DNA of 64,000 nt from Borrelia sp. A-FGy1. Lineage in GTDB: Bacteria; Spirochaetota; Spirochaetia; Borreliales; Borreliaceae. The stretch's first letter is position 1. Every line of letters begins with the position of its first letter. The position numbers were made by a program, and so were the translations under genes. Location: assembly GCF_014084025.1 (NCBI RefSeq), contig NZ_CP043682.1, positions 124,001 to 188,000 on the forward strand. Reading direction: 5' to 3'. This document shows positions 45,805 to 55,688 of this stretch, in pieces. Under the pieces are notes generated by a model that did not search any database, was not told the origin of the DNA, and worked only from the letters and a program-made list of their open reading frames with translations.

Positions 45805-47856
45805 TTATATCAAGTTATCCTTAACAGATGAAATGAAATTTCTATAAATCCAACCTTGAAGTCCATGATTTGTTTGAATGAGTACAAAGTCACCTTTTTT
45901 ATCAAGCATATAAACGCTTACATTTCCTTTTATAAATTTCCAGCTCCTTGAAAAATTATCAGGAACTTTATAAAGAGAAACCAAATCACCTTTAATAATC
46001 CCAATTTCAGACTGTTGTTCTATATAAAAATAATATGTTTGAAACAAAGTAAAACAAGTCACAGAAAAAAGTAAAAATAAAATTATTTTCTTTAAATTCC
46101 TTGCATAAAATTTATAAGAAAGCACTATTATTAAAACATTTATTAAAATTAAACTAACAATGAAAAAAACATTAGAAAACACAAAACTATTATTTCTAAT
46201 ATTCTCACTAACTCCTCTTCTAGCTTCAATTAAATCAATAACTTTATAAAAGGTATCATTATTTGGAGAAGTGAAAAATGCCTTATATGCAGAATAAATA
46301 GCATCAAAATCTTTTTCCATTTTACTCAAAATAAGAGCTCTATTTAACCAAAGTCCTGAATAACTTGGATTTTTTTTAATAATATTATCTATCTTATTAA
46401 GCGAGTCATTATAATTTTCTGATTTATAACTTTTAATTAAATCATTTATACTCTCTTCCGAAAAAGAACCATCACTTATAGCATTAAGACTAACCCCAAT
46501 GGCTAATATTAAAATAACCAATCCAAAACCCGAAGCAAGAAAAAATTTTTTATATCTAATAAAAATAACTAAAGAGAATAAAAATCCTGGAATTAAAATC
46601 AAGTAATAAACAGGCACAAGGAATAAAAAAGTTTTATTTTTATAATTTAAAATATCATAATATGAAAGCAACTTAAAATCAGTAAATAAATCCTTATTAG
46701 AATCATCACCACTTTTAAATTCTCCATAGGACTCATATTTCAGTCGCTTGCCCTCAAGACTATAAACCTGTTCATCTTCAGGATCTAGATAAGTAAAATC
46801 ACCAATATTTAAAAATAAATTACCTCTATTATCTGGCTTAATGGTATAAATTTTAGATATACTACCTTTATATCCATCTTTAGAAGGCTCAAAATTATAA
46901 TATTCTTTTTTATATATGATTTTTGAATTATAAGTTTCAATTTCTGGAAAACGAATATGTGGAAGATTTCCTTGTCCTGTTATTTTGACTAAAATAGTAA
47001 AAGTATCTTGATTAATCAAAGTTGAATTTGGATATTCATATTCAATTTTAAAATTGCCTACAGCTAAAGACTTAACTTCGTCTGGGATAGATTTAACTTT
47101 TAAAAAAATTTCAGGAACTATACGAGTAATATTTTCGTCTACATTAAAAGAAACACTAGGAATAATAATCTCTTTTACTCCCTTAAGAGGAGTTAAAATA
47201 AAATTATAAAGAGGAACATCTAAAATTTCTTTACTATTGAAAGTCCTATACTTAATACTTCCAAATATAGGCGTCCTATCAATCATAGTATCTTTAACCG
47301 CACTAAAAGTACCAGTAACAAAATTTAAATTGCTATTTGTAAGCCAATTTGAACGTAAAATAAACCCAATACTTTGATACTCATAAATTTCTTTATTGCC
47401 GAAGTCCCAATACAATTCAACCGGTAAACCAAAAGACTGCATCTCATCCTTCCTCAAAATACTTACTTCATATTCTGAACTTAAATAAACCTTATCACGA
47501 TAAATTAATTTTAAAGAAGGAATTTTAACAAATCCTAATTTTTCAAAATAATATTCAATTACTACTTCAATAATAAAACTATTTCCATCCGCAACTCTAG
47601 ATATTGATACAAGCTTAGTTTTATCATCCATATCTTTGCTTATTTCTAACTTTAATAAACTATTATCAAACTCCTGAAACATATTTAACCTAATAATGTG
47701 AATAACTTTATCTCCTTTAAGAACTTTAGTTGATAATAAATAATCATTACCAGATAAGGCAAAAATTTCAAAATTTATAAAAAAGAAGATTGAAAATATT
47801 AAAACTACCAATCTTCTTTTGGAGACACAGTATCCTCCTCTGACTTCGTTACCCAT
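45805..47856 (-). CDS. BatD-like exported protein with TPR and SH3-like end
   Basis: A 683-residue protein at the end of the MoxR/Bat-type operon. It has a signal segment (LVVLIFSIFFFINFEIFA). The first ~400 residues are beta-rich and BatD-like (ILVKITGQGNLPHIRFPEIE). A membrane helix lies near residue 415-435 and another near 440-460. A TPR-like helical part follows (GLWLNRALILSKM), then another helix pair, and the end resembles an SH3b domain (LYKVPDN; GLQGWIYRNF). Its ATG follows AGAGG and overlaps the previous gene by 52 bases. Bat proteins link to aerotolerance and envelope stress in Bacteroides; the role here is inferred. Confidence 0.78.
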   Translation of the reverse strand: MGNEVRGGYCVSKRRLVVLIFSIFFFINFEIFALSGNDYLLSTKVLKGDKVIHIIRLNMFQEFDNSLLKLEISKDMDDKTKLVSISRVADGNSFIIEVVIEYYFEKLGFVKIPSLKLIYRDKVYLSSEYEVSILRKDEMQSFGLPVELYWDFGNKEIYEYQSIGFILRSNWLTNSNLNFVTGTFSAVKDTMIDRTPIFGSIKYRTFNSKEILDVPLYNFILTPLKGVKEIIIPSVSFNVDENITRIVPEIFLKVKSIPDEVKSLAVGNFKIEYEYPNSTLINQDTFTILVKITGQGNLPHIRFPEIETYNSKIIYKKEYYNFEPSKDGYKGSISKIYTIKPDNRGNLFLNIGDFTYLDPEDEQVYSLEGKRLKYESYGEFKSGDDSNKDLFTDFKLLSYYDILNYKNKTFLFLVPVYYLILIPGFLFSLVIFIRYKKFFLASGFGLVILILAIGVSLNAISDGSFSEESINDLIKSYKSENYNDSLNKIDNIIKKNPSYSGLWLNRALILSKMEKDFDAIYSAYKAFFTSPNNDTFYKVIDLIEARRGVSENIRNNSFVFSNVFFIVSLILINVLIIVLSYKFYARNLKKIILFLLFSVTCFTLFQTYYFYIEQQSEIGIIKGDLVSLYKVPDNFSRSWKFIKGNVSVYMLDKKGDFVLIQTNHGLQGWIYRNFISSVKDNLI

Positions 47857-48392
47857 AAAATCCTCTCAAGATTTTCAATATATCTCAAAAAATTTTCATT
47901 ATTCTCAATAAAATCTTTACTCTTATCAACACTTAAAGTTTCAAAATTATCTGAAATAGTTCTTTTTTTAATTATTGCAAGTTCAAGATTATATTTAGCA
48001 TTATAACTTGCGGGATTAATCTTTAAAGCTTCTTTAAAGGCTTTTTCAGCCTTTCGGTAAAGCCCTTGATTATAATATATTATTCCTTCATTATAATTTA
48101 TGTTAAAATTCAAAAAAACATCATCATCTCTCCTTGCATATGAAAACATACGAAGTGAACTCTCATATTCACCTAAAGAATAATATACAATCCCAAGGTT
48201 ATAATAACCCCAAGCAGAACTCTTAACATTATCTACAAGATTATAATAAGTAGAAATTGCACTTTGATAATTGCCTCTAATATATTCATAATTTCCAATG
48301 GCCATAAGAGACATAGATTTAAGATTAGTACAAGAAAAAAAAAGTACAAACATAAACACTAAAAATAATTTAACTAAAAAGTTTCGTCCCAT
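47805..48392 (-). CDS. TPR lipoprotein of the Bat-type operon
   Basis: A 195-residue protein. The lipobox LFFSC with Cys21 makes it a lipoprotein. TPR repeats begin near residue 33: GNYEYIRGNYQSAISTYY, GYYNLGIVYYSLGEYESSLRMF, EGIIYYNQGLYRKAEKAFKEALKINP. The TPRs probably bring together Bat partners, as BatC/BatE do. AAGGTTATTAA precedes the ATG. It overlaps the upstream VWA gene by 19 bases and the downstream gene by 52, so translation is coupled. Confidence 0.83.
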   Translation of the reverse strand: MGRNFLVKLFLVFMFVLFFSCTNLKSMSLMAIGNYEYIRGNYQSAISTYYNLVDNVKSSAWGYYNLGIVYYSLGEYESSLRMFSYARRDDDVFLNFNINYNEGIIYYNQGLYRKAEKAFKEALKINPASYNAKYNLELAIIKKRTISDNFETLSVDKSKDFIENNENFLRYIENLERILWVTKSEEDTVSPKEDW

Positions 48393-49363
48393 TTAATAAC
48401 CTTAACAAATATGTACAACATCATAAATAACAAAGAAACAACTAAGAATATTTTATATCTTGGAATACTAATAATCATAATATCACTTGAACTTTTTTTT
48501 ATTATATCATTTCTTATTTCATTAATAACATAATTTGTTCCCTTTAAATATAAATCATAATAAGATCCCTTAAGAGAAGATGCAAGAAGACGTAAATTAT
48601 CTTCATTAAGCAAAGCTTTAACTATTTCTCCCTTCTTATTTTTAACACTTACATTATTATCAATTAAAGGAGAAGGATTATTACCACCAATTCCAACTAT
48701 AAAACTCTTAATATCCATAACATCAACTAATTTAGAAAATCTATAATAATTATTTTCCCCCCATTCATCTCCATCCGTTAAAATTATTAAAAAATTATGA
48801 TAAGAATCATCTTTTATTTCCTGTATAGCACTAAATACTCCTTCACTCAAAAAACTACCAGGAAAGCTTATTAAATTAGGCTGGATATAATTTAATATCT
48901 TATTTAAGCTAGCTTTATCTCTAGAAAAGGGTAAAATTAAAACTGGTTTACCTTTAAAAACAGTAAGCGAATACTCAGCACTTTCAAAATTATTTAAAAT
49001 TAAACTAATGATATCCTTAGCACTATCAAGCCTATTAATAGATTTGCCTTCATCTAAACTTAACATACTGCGAGATACATCAACAACAAAAGATATTCTT
49101 AAATTTGATCTCTCATCTTCAGCAACTTTATATCCCCAAGAAATATTTAAAATAGAGAGAATTAAAAATCCCAAACTCAAGATAAAAAACAATATCATAA
49201 GTATTTTTTTTATGCAATAATTTATTATGTATGCATTATTAGCATACATAATACTTAAATTCTTAAAAAATGGAAGATTTTTTTTAAAATTATAGATATA
49301 CAAGATAAGAATTAAAAATAAAACTATAAACAAGTAAAAAGCATAATAATTCCCTATGCTCAT
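48374..49363 (-). CDS. von Willebrand A protein BatB-like, membrane-anchored
   Basis: 329 residues from ATG 49363, which follows AGAGG by 4 bases; the upstream in-frame GTG is less good. Two helices flank the VWA domain: one near residues 4-22 and one near 50-70, and a last one at the C-terminus. The VWA has a MIDAS DxSxS motif in VVDVSRSMLS and LTDGDEWGEN. The B. burgdorferi counterpart (BB_0172) was reported to bind alpha3beta1 integrin. The start overlaps the batA-like stop (ATGA), so the two are coupled. Confidence 0.86.
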   Translation of the reverse strand: MSIGNYYAFYLFIVLFLILILYIYNFKKNLPFFKNLSIMYANNAYIINYCIKKILMILFFILSLGFLILSILNISWGYKVAEDERSNLRISFVVDVSRSMLSLDEGKSINRLDSAKDIISLILNNFESAEYSLTVFKGKPVLILPFSRDKASLNKILNYIQPNLISFPGSFLSEGVFSAIQEIKDDSYHNFLIILTDGDEWGENNYYRFSKLVDVMDIKSFIVGIGGNNPSPLIDNNVSVKNKKGEIVKALLNEDNLRLLASSLKGSYYDLYLKGTNYVINEIRNDIIKKSSSDIMIISIPRYKIFLVVSLLFMMLYIFVKVIKWDETF

Positions 49364-50361
49364 AATACCTCTTTTAAAAAACACTTAGAAAATATAAAAT
49401 AAAGAACAAATAAACAAAATATTACAAAGAGAAATTCATTATAAATATCGTTATTTTCAACAGAAATTTTAACTTTCCTCTCTACATTTTCCTTTTTAGA
49501 AAAATCCTGAATTGCAAATTTAAATGAAAAATCATCGTTTACAGAATAAAAAAGTCCTCCTGTTCTACTTGAAATCTCAAAAAGCATACTGGGATCATAA
49601 ACTTCTTTTAAAGTACCCTGATAAAACTTCCCTGATCTCAATTTAAAATCAACACTAAGCTCTTCATTACTACCAATCCCAATAGAATAAATTTTAACAC
49701 CTAATCCCTTAGCAAGATTTATAACTTGATCTTTATAAACTTCATCAGAATTAACTACTCCATCCGTTAAAACAATAACAGACTTTCTAGGAGCTTCTGA
49801 ATGTCTTAAATGAGAAAGAGCAATGGAAATTCCAAGACCCAAAGCAGATCCATTACCAAGATCCATAATGTAAATATCATCTAATTTCTTAGAAAAAAAC
49901 TCCCTATCAGCTGTAAGCGGAACTATTAATGAAGCTTCTTTTCCAAAGGCCACTAGGCCAATATTGTCATTTTCTCTCTGAAGAGAAAAATACTTAATTA
50001 ATTCTTTTGCAAACTCAAGCCTATTCTTGGAGGAAAACTCAATTGCTCCCATACTAGGCGATATATCCAACACAATAATAATATCTGCACCATTGCTAAG
50101 ATAAGACATCTTCTTTTTTGAGATAGAAGGTCCCGCTAAAGTCAAGATCATGCCCATTATTGCTAAATAAAAAAAAGAATAAGTTATAAAATATAATATA
50201 TTCAATCCATAATCTTTAAATTTTAGAGAACCAATATTCCCATAAAGAGATATTGGAAATTTAATTTTCCCTCCTCTATCTTTAAAAAAATGGCTATAAT
50301 AAATTATTAATGGAAGAATTATAAGTAAAAATAAATATAAGGGAGAATTAAATGTCAACAT
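49360..50361 (-). CDS. von Willebrand A protein BatA-like, membrane-anchored
   Basis: 333 residues from ATG 50361, seven bases after AATAGG. It has N-terminal helices, then a VWA domain with the MIDAS motif LDISPSMGA and LTDGVVNSDEVY, and a C-terminal helix. BatA proteins have this layout of helices, VWA, helix. The two tandem VWA genes are paralogous. It overlaps the BatD-like upstream gene by 14 bases. Confidence 0.87.
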   Translation of the reverse strand: MLTFNSPLYLFLLIILPLIIYYSHFFKDRGGKIKFPISLYGNIGSLKFKDYGLNILYFITYSFFYLAIMGMILTLAGPSISKKKMSYLSNGADIIIVLDISPSMGAIEFSSKNRLEFAKELIKYFSLQRENDNIGLVAFGKEASLIVPLTADREFFSKKLDDIYIMDLGNGSALGLGISIALSHLRHSEAPRKSVIVLTDGVVNSDEVYKDQVINLAKGLGVKIYSIGIGSNEELSVDFKLRSGKFYQGTLKEVYDPSMLFEISSRTGGLFYSVNDDFSFKFAIQDFSKKENVERKVKISVENNDIYNEFLFVIFCLFVLYFIFSKCFLKEVL

Positions 50362-51247
50362 TATTATACCTATTAAATTCTTCAAAACTAAGAGATGCTT
50401 TCTTGAGATCCTCCAAAACGAGTGATAGATTTCCTCCTAGTAAATTAACACCACTAAATTTACTGAAATCAGAAACCCTAAGAATATTAACTAAAGTTGA
50501 ACGAATTTCATAAGGCACCTTAAGATTTTGCAAAATTTCAGAAATTTCAGTTGTAGTAATTGCATTAAAATCAAAACCTGTTTTTTTAGATAAATAGACC
50601 CTTAAAGAAGAGTTTAATAAATTATAAAAAACAATTTGGTCCTCTTCATTTTTAATATAGTTAGATAAAATAACGAACTGTTTTTGAAAAATTTTATATG
50701 GTTTCCTCAAATTATGTCTCATTATTAAAAATAATAATAAATTTCTTATAATCTTTAAAAGCTTAATCAAAACATAAGGAACTACCATAAGTGCTAAAAC
50801 AAAAATAACAAGATAAGTACTCGTTCCTGGAAGAAAAAGAACACTCTCTATATTTTGTATCATAAGAGAATCATCTGCTGCAATTAGCTTACTTGTATTT
50901 ATTTTTATATTTTTAAGAATAACTTTATTTGAATCACCATTTTTGCTAACATCTCCAACATAAATAATTGGAAGAGTATTGCTTCCAACATAAAATGAAA
51001 CAAACTGTATTATTATCTCTTCTCTTTCTGGTCTATAAACAAGCGAAATAACCTCAACAAACTCATTTTTAATTTCCATAAAGTCAACAGGAGTAAACTT
51101 TTCACCCTCACTAAGAATCAAAGAAAACTTAAGCTCAACAGTATCTCCCACATAATAACGAGTTGGAATAAATACTTCATTTTTTAACTCATAAGGGAAT
51201 AAATTAAAATATAAAAAAGATACAAAAACAATAATTATATTTTTCAA
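50348..51247 (-). CDS. Exported/membrane protein of the Bat-type operon, unknown
   Basis: A 299-residue protein with a signal peptide (IIIVFVSFLYFNLFPYE), a periplasmic beta-rich part of about 120 residues, one membrane helix near residue 143-165, and a basic cytoplasmic tail resembling DUF4381-type helical sequences. It may be a small BatD-like partner between the VWA proteins and the DUF58 protein. The start is TTG overlapping the upstream stop (TTGA at 51244), after AGG. Confidence 0.68.
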   Translation of the reverse strand: MKNIIIVFVSFLYFNLFPYELKNEVFIPTRYYVGDTVELKFSLILSEGEKFTPVDFMEIKNEFVEVISLVYRPEREEIIIQFVSFYVGSNTLPIIYVGDVSKNGDSNKVILKNIKINTSKLIAADDSLMIQNIESVLFLPGTSTYLVIFVLALMVVPYVLIKLLKIIRNLLLFLIMRHNLRKPYKIFQKQFVILSNYIKNEEDQIVFYNLLNSSLRVYLSKKTGFDFNAITTTEISEILQNLKVPYEIRSTLVNILRVSDFSKFSGVNLLGGNLSLVLEDLKKASLSFEEFNRYNNVDI

Positions 51248-52125
51248 ACCTTGCTATCCTTTTTTAAAAGAGCTTTTATTTTTCTAAAAACATCATCCTT
51301 TGTATTAATTTCTACAAAATTAATGCTTCTCCTTACGCACTCTTGCTTCCATCTTATTTTATCCAACGTCCAATAATTTTTATAACTATTTACTATAATC
51401 TTGCTAAAACCCGAAACTAAAAAATTTTCACCCGTTTCAATATCTTCATAGGTTAAAAATCCATATCTAGGAAGACTCTCATCAAAAAAATCTGTAAGTC
51501 TTATTGCAATAATATTATGCCGCTTACTAAGTACAGTTAAAGACCTAAAATAATCATTAGCCTTAAAATCTGAAATAATTATAATTAAAGACCTTTTCTT
51601 ATAATACTCAGCTGTATTTTTAAATATATAAGTTAAATTACTCCCCCTTTGTAGTTTTCTATTTATTGTTTCATTCAAAATTAATCCTAAATGTGAATGC
51701 CCTTTTCTAGAAGGAATAAATTTGTCCGTTTTACTTGAAAAAAAAGTTATACCTATCTTGTCATTATTAAAAAATGCCATATGCGCAAATATAGAAACTA
51801 AAAGATCCTGAATTTCTTTTTTGTTAATAAAACTTCCCAAACTCATTGAAAGTGAATTATCAACAAGAAGATGAAGATTCATTCCCTTATCTTCTTTAAA
51901 AACCTTTGAAAATATAATATCTGTTTTAGAACTAACATTCCAATCAATAAATCTAGCATCATCCGTCTCTTCATAAGGCCTAAATTCATGAAATTCAAGA
52001 CCAAGTCCCTTAAAAATCGAACGATATCCACCAAAATTAAGTTCTAAAAGCATTTTTCTTGAAAAAAATTTCAAAGCTTTTATTTTAGTCTTCGTACTAG
52101 TATTTAACTCATTATTCTCTTGCAT
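51244..52125 (-). CDS. DUF58 protein of the MoxR/Bat operon
   Basis: A 293-residue protein. The DUF58 signature is present: FKGLGLEFHEFRPYEETDDARFIDWNVSSKTDIIFSKVF, then LHLLVDNSLSMSLG, which begins a VWA-like fold. DUF58 proteins occur beside MoxR ATPases and are thought to work with them in metallo-cofactor or complex assembly. It follows moxR by 13 bases. Confidence 0.9.
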   Translation of the reverse strand: MQENNELNTSTKTKIKALKFFSRKMLLELNFGGYRSIFKGLGLEFHEFRPYEETDDARFIDWNVSSKTDIIFSKVFKEDKGMNLHLLVDNSLSMSLGSFINKKEIQDLLVSIFAHMAFFNNDKIGITFFSSKTDKFIPSRKGHSHLGLILNETINRKLQRGSNLTYIFKNTAEYYKKRSLIIIISDFKANDYFRSLTVLSKRHNIIAIRLTDFFDESLPRYGFLTYEDIETGENFLVSGFSKIIVNSYKNYWTLDKIRWKQECVRRSINFVEINTKDDVFRKIKALLKKDSKV

Positions 52126-52138
52126 CTTACAGAAACTC

Positions 52139-53131
52139 TTAAGGAAGTGCTACAGCCGAAAGAAGTATCTTAATAATATCATCTGTATTCATTTCTTCGA
52201 CCTCTGCTTCATAAGATGGAGTAATTCTGTGTCTTAACACATTATAGGCTACAGCCTTAACATCTTCTGGAAGAACAAATAATCGCCCCTCATAAAGAGC
52301 ATGAACACGAGCACATTTAAGCAAACTAATAGATGCCCTAGGGGATGCTCCAAATTCAATATACTTAGTAAAGGGATAAGTCTTTTTATCATTCTCACGA
52401 GATGCTGCTATTAAGGTAACTATATAAAGCATTATTTTATCATCCACTTTAACCTTGCTAACTATACGCTTAAGATCCGACAAAGAATAAGAATTCATTA
52501 CCTTTGCAACTTTAATATTCTCAAGACCACCTCCAACTGAAAATATTTTAAGAAGTTTTATCTCATCTTGGATAGCAGGATAATTAACATTAACTTTAAG
52601 CAAAAATCTGTCAAGCTGAGCCTCTGGTAAATTATAAGTTCCTTCCTGTTCAATTGGATTTTGCGTTGCAAGCACAAAGAATGGATCTGGAAGTTTATGG
52701 GTTTCATCGCCAAGAGTTACTTGACGCTCTCCCATTGCCTCAAGAAGAGCTGATTGAACTTTTGCAGGTGCTCTATTAATTTCATCTGCTAAAATAATAT
52801 TTGAAAATACAGGACCCTTTCTTACCTTAAAAGTCCCTGTTGTATTCTTATACACAATATTTCCTGTAAGATCTGAGGGTAAAAGGTCTGGTGTAAACTG
52901 AACTCTTTTAAATCCAAGATCAAGAACATCTGAAACTGTCTGTATTGTTAATGTCTTCGCAAGCCCTGGTACACCCTCAAGCAACACATGTCCTTCTGTC
53001 AAAATTCCCATCAAAATAGCATCAATCATTTCTTTTTGTCCAAGAATTCTACTTGAAACTTCTCTCCTAAACTTATTTATTAAACTTAACGCATTCTCTA
53101 CTTCTGAATCTATTTGAAAACTACCTTTCAT
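52139..53131 (-). CDS. moxR: MoxR-type AAA+ ATPase
   Basis: A 330-residue AAA+ chaperone-like ATPase. Walker A is GVPGLAKT, Walker B region ILADEINRAPAKVQSALLEAM, sensor 1 ATQNPIEQEGTYNLPEAQLDRF, and the lid follows. GGAG lies 3-4 bases before AAC ATG. First gene of a seven-gene operon: moxR, DUF58, unknown, batA-like, batB-like, TPR lipoprotein, BatD-like. Likely remodels the VWA proteins, by family analogy. Confidence 0.94.
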   Translation of the reverse strand: MKGSFQIDSEVENALSLINKFRREVSSRILGQKEMIDAILMGILTEGHVLLEGVPGLAKTLTIQTVSDVLDLGFKRVQFTPDLLPSDLTGNIVYKNTTGTFKVRKGPVFSNIILADEINRAPAKVQSALLEAMGERQVTLGDETHKLPDPFFVLATQNPIEQEGTYNLPEAQLDRFLLKVNVNYPAIQDEIKLLKIFSVGGGLENIKVAKVMNSYSLSDLKRIVSKVKVDDKIMLYIVTLIAASRENDKKTYPFTKYIEFGASPRASISLLKCARVHALYEGRLFVLPEDVKAVAYNVLRHRITPSYEAEVEEMNTDDIIKILLSAVALP

Positions 53132-53203
53132 GTTACTCCTATATTACTAAATCTCATTTATCATTAAAACAAACATAAAATGATAATAACAATAACAAAA
53201 TTA

Positions 53204-53827
53204 CTATATATAAAGTAGAAGCAAATTCCTTTCCTTTTCGCCATTAATTAATGATGGTTTTATTTCTATTTTTCTAAATAAACTTTCAACAAATTTAATT
53301 TCAAACTCAATCTTATTAATCTTCCCCTTATAAGCCATAATTAAACCTCCATCTTTTAAAACTAATCTCAATATATTTGCGTATTCTTTTATATTATTAA
53401 AAGCTCTAAAAATAATAAACTCATACTCATTTTTCTCTTCTCTAATATCATGCTCTAAAATTTCTAAATTATCCAAGCAAAGCTCTATCTTCATCATCCT
53501 CAAAAAAGTAGCCTTTTTGGCACTTCTCTCAAGAAGAAAATACTTTCTATATTTATCAAAAATAGCTAAAATAATTCCCGGAAAGCCTGCACCACTACCA
53601 ACATCAAGTACCTGATTTGGATTATTATCTATAATAACAGGAAAACCCGACAGAGAATCTAAAGCATGAAAAAGTATTATATTAAAATTTTTATCATTTT
53701 TTGATACTAAATTGAATCTATCACCAAATAATAAAACATTATCAATGTATATCTTTAATTTATCAATACTTCCTGGCGTAAAGGGAATCTTTAATTTTTT
53801 TATATTTTTTTCAAAAAAACGCATCAT
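53204..53827 (-). CDS. rsmG: 16S rRNA 7-methylguanosine methyltransferase RsmG (GidB)
   Basis: Methylates G527 of 16S rRNA using SAM. It has 207 residues with the SAM-binding [17 protein letters not shown], the [15 protein letters not shown] segment and [11 protein letters not shown]. It starts with ATG at 53827, whose bases overlap the TGA of mnmG (ATGA), so translation is coupled. Third gene of mnmE-mnmG-rsmG. Confidence 0.95.
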   Translation of the reverse strand: MMRFFEKNIKKLKIPFTPGSIDKLKIYIDNVLLFGDRFNLVSKNDKNFNIILFHALDSLSGFPVIIDNNPNQVLDVGSGAGFPGIILAIFDKYRKYFLLERSAKKATFLRMMKIELCLDNLEILEHDIREEKNEYEFIIFRAFNNIKEYANILRLVLKDGGLIMAYKGKINKIEFEIKFVESLFRKIEIKPSLINGEKERNLLLLYI

Positions 53828-55686
53828 AAAGCCAAATTAAGGACTACCTTATTTTTAGGATTTGAAAAATATATAAGCAAAATTTGAATATCTGTATTTC
53901 TAATACCAGAAATTCTGCTTGCTTGAGCTAAATTTGCTGGCTGTATTTTGGAAAATTTTTCCCTGGATTCTCTTGACAAACCATCAATTTCATAATTGAA
54001 ATCAAGAGGCAATTTAATAAGTTCAAGATTATTCATCTTCCTAATTAAGTCTTTCTGTCTATTAATATAACCTTCATATTTAATATCTAACTCAACCTGC
54101 TCAAGAATAACTTTTGAAAAATTAAATTTAGAATCTATCTTAACAAGATCCTTTAAATTAATATATGGATCCTTTAATATATGATAAAAATCTTTATTAA
54201 CATGCTTTTTTAACTGAAGAGTAATTGCTTCACCATCCTTCAAGCGCCTTTGTCGTAAAAGCTCCTTAACCTCTTCTATCTTTTTTTCTTTTAAAAGATA
54301 TTCAGAATACCTATCCTCTGCAATTAATCCAACTTTATATCCCAATTTAATCAATCTCTTATCACTAGTATCGTGCCTTAAATTAAGTCTATGTTCAGCT
54401 CTTGAAGTGAACATTCTATAAGGTTCTTTAGTCCCCTTAGTAACAAGATCATCAATTAGTACACCAATATAAGAACTTGTTCTTGTAAGTATCATCGATT
54501 CCTTATTTTGAATTTTAAGTGCTGCGTTAATTCCAGCCATCAACCCTTGAGCTGCAGCTTCCTCATAACCCGAAGAACCATTGGTTTGCCCTGCAATAAA
54601 CAAACCCTCAATCCTTTTAGATTCAAGATTTGCATAAAGCTCAATAGGATTAATATAATCATACTCAACAGCATATCCAGGCCTTGTCATAATAGCATCT
54701 TCAAGCCCATCAATACTATGAATTAATTTTATCTGAACATCCTCTGGCAATGAAGTACTCAATCCATTAAGATACATTTCTTCAGTATTCAATCCCTCAG
54801 GTTCAATAAATATTTGATGCCTATCTTTATCTCGAAATTTTACTATTTTATCCTCAATTGAAGGGCAATACCTAGGACCATTTCCAATAATCTCTCCAGA
54901 ATAAAGAGGTGAAAGATGCATATTATCAATTATAATTTTATGAGTTTTATTGTTAGTATAAGTAATATAACATGAAAGTTGAGACTTATCTATTAAATTA
55001 TTTGAAAAAGAAAAAGGAACAATATCAGAATCTCCAAATTGAATTTCCACTTTTGAAAAATTTATACTTTTCCTGTGTATTCTTGCAGGAGTCCCTGTTT
55101 TGAGCCTACCCATTTCAAATCCAAGTTCAAGTAAAATATTTTCAAGTCCAGAAGATGCAGGCTCAGATAACCTCCCCATGGAAGCTTTATATTCACCAAT
55201 AAATATTTTACCCCTAAGAAAAGTTCCAGTTGTAAGTACCACAACACGAGATGTAAACTTATTGCCTCTTTCTGTAATAACTCCTTCAATCTTATTCCTC
55301 ATCGAATTAAGCAAAAAGTCACTAACAGTATCCTGAAAAAGATCAAGATTACTTTGAATCTCCAATGTTTCCTTTGCTTTGAATTGATACATCAATTTAT
55401 CTGCCTGTGCACGTGGAGCCTGAACAGCAGGTCCCCTACTTTTATTTAAAATTCTAAATTGAATCATGCTAAAATCAATAATACGCCCCATTTCTCCACC
55501 AAGAGCATCAATTTCGCGAACCATATTCCCTTTAGCAAGTCCACCAATTGCCGGATTACAAGAAAGCTTTCCAATCGTGTCTAAATTTTGAGTAATTAAA
55601 AGAGTCTTAAAATTCAATCTTGCAAGTGCAAGAGAAGCCTCAATTCCAGCATGTCCCCCTCCAATCACAACAGCATCAAAATCCAT
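53824..55686 (-). CDS. mnmG: tRNA uridine-34 carboxymethylaminomethyl enzyme MnmG (GidA)
   Basis: With MnmE, modifies the wobble uridine of certain tRNAs. It uses FAD. I start at ATG 55686 ([14 protein letters not shown]), 8 bases after AGGA, not at the TTG 55704, which lies inside mnmE. The GGGHAG at residues 9-14 binds [40 protein letters not shown] and the C-terminal GYINRQ and ASRISGI are family motifs. The length is 620. It begins 2 bases after the mnmE stop. Confidence 0.97.
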   Translation of the reverse strand: MDFDAVVIGGGHAGIEASLALARLNFKTLLITQNLDTIGKLSCNPAIGGLAKGNMVREIDALGGEMGRIIDFSMIQFRILNKSRGPAVQAPRAQADKLMYQFKAKETLEIQSNLDLFQDTVSDFLLNSMRNKIEGVITERGNKFTSRVVVLTTGTFLRGKIFIGEYKASMGRLSEPASSGLENILLELGFEMGRLKTGTPARIHRKSINFSKVEIQFGDSDIVPFSFSNNLIDKSQLSCYITYTNNKTHKIIIDNMHLSPLYSGEIIGNGPRYCPSIEDKIVKFRDKDRHQIFIEPEGLNTEEMYLNGLSTSLPEDVQIKLIHSIDGLEDAIMTRPGYAVEYDYINPIELYANLESKRIEGLFIAGQTNGSSGYEEAAAQGLMAGINAALKIQNKESMILTRTSSYIGVLIDDLVTKGTKEPYRMFTSRAEHRLNLRHDTSDKRLIKLGYKVGLIAEDRYSEYLLKEKKIEEVKELLRQRRLKDGEAITLQLKKHVNKDFYHILKDPYINLKDLVKIDSKFNFSKVILEQVELDIKYEGYINRQKDLIRKMNNLELIKLPLDFNYEIDGLSRESREKFSKIQPANLAQASRISGIRNTDIQILLIYFSNPKNKVVLNLAL

Positions 55687-55688
55687 AC

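Noticed and set aside
53158-53186. AT-only hairpin between rsmG and moxR
   Set aside because: TTATCATT and AATGATAA pair, but the stem has only one G-C pair class and no strong T tract, so I do not call a terminator.
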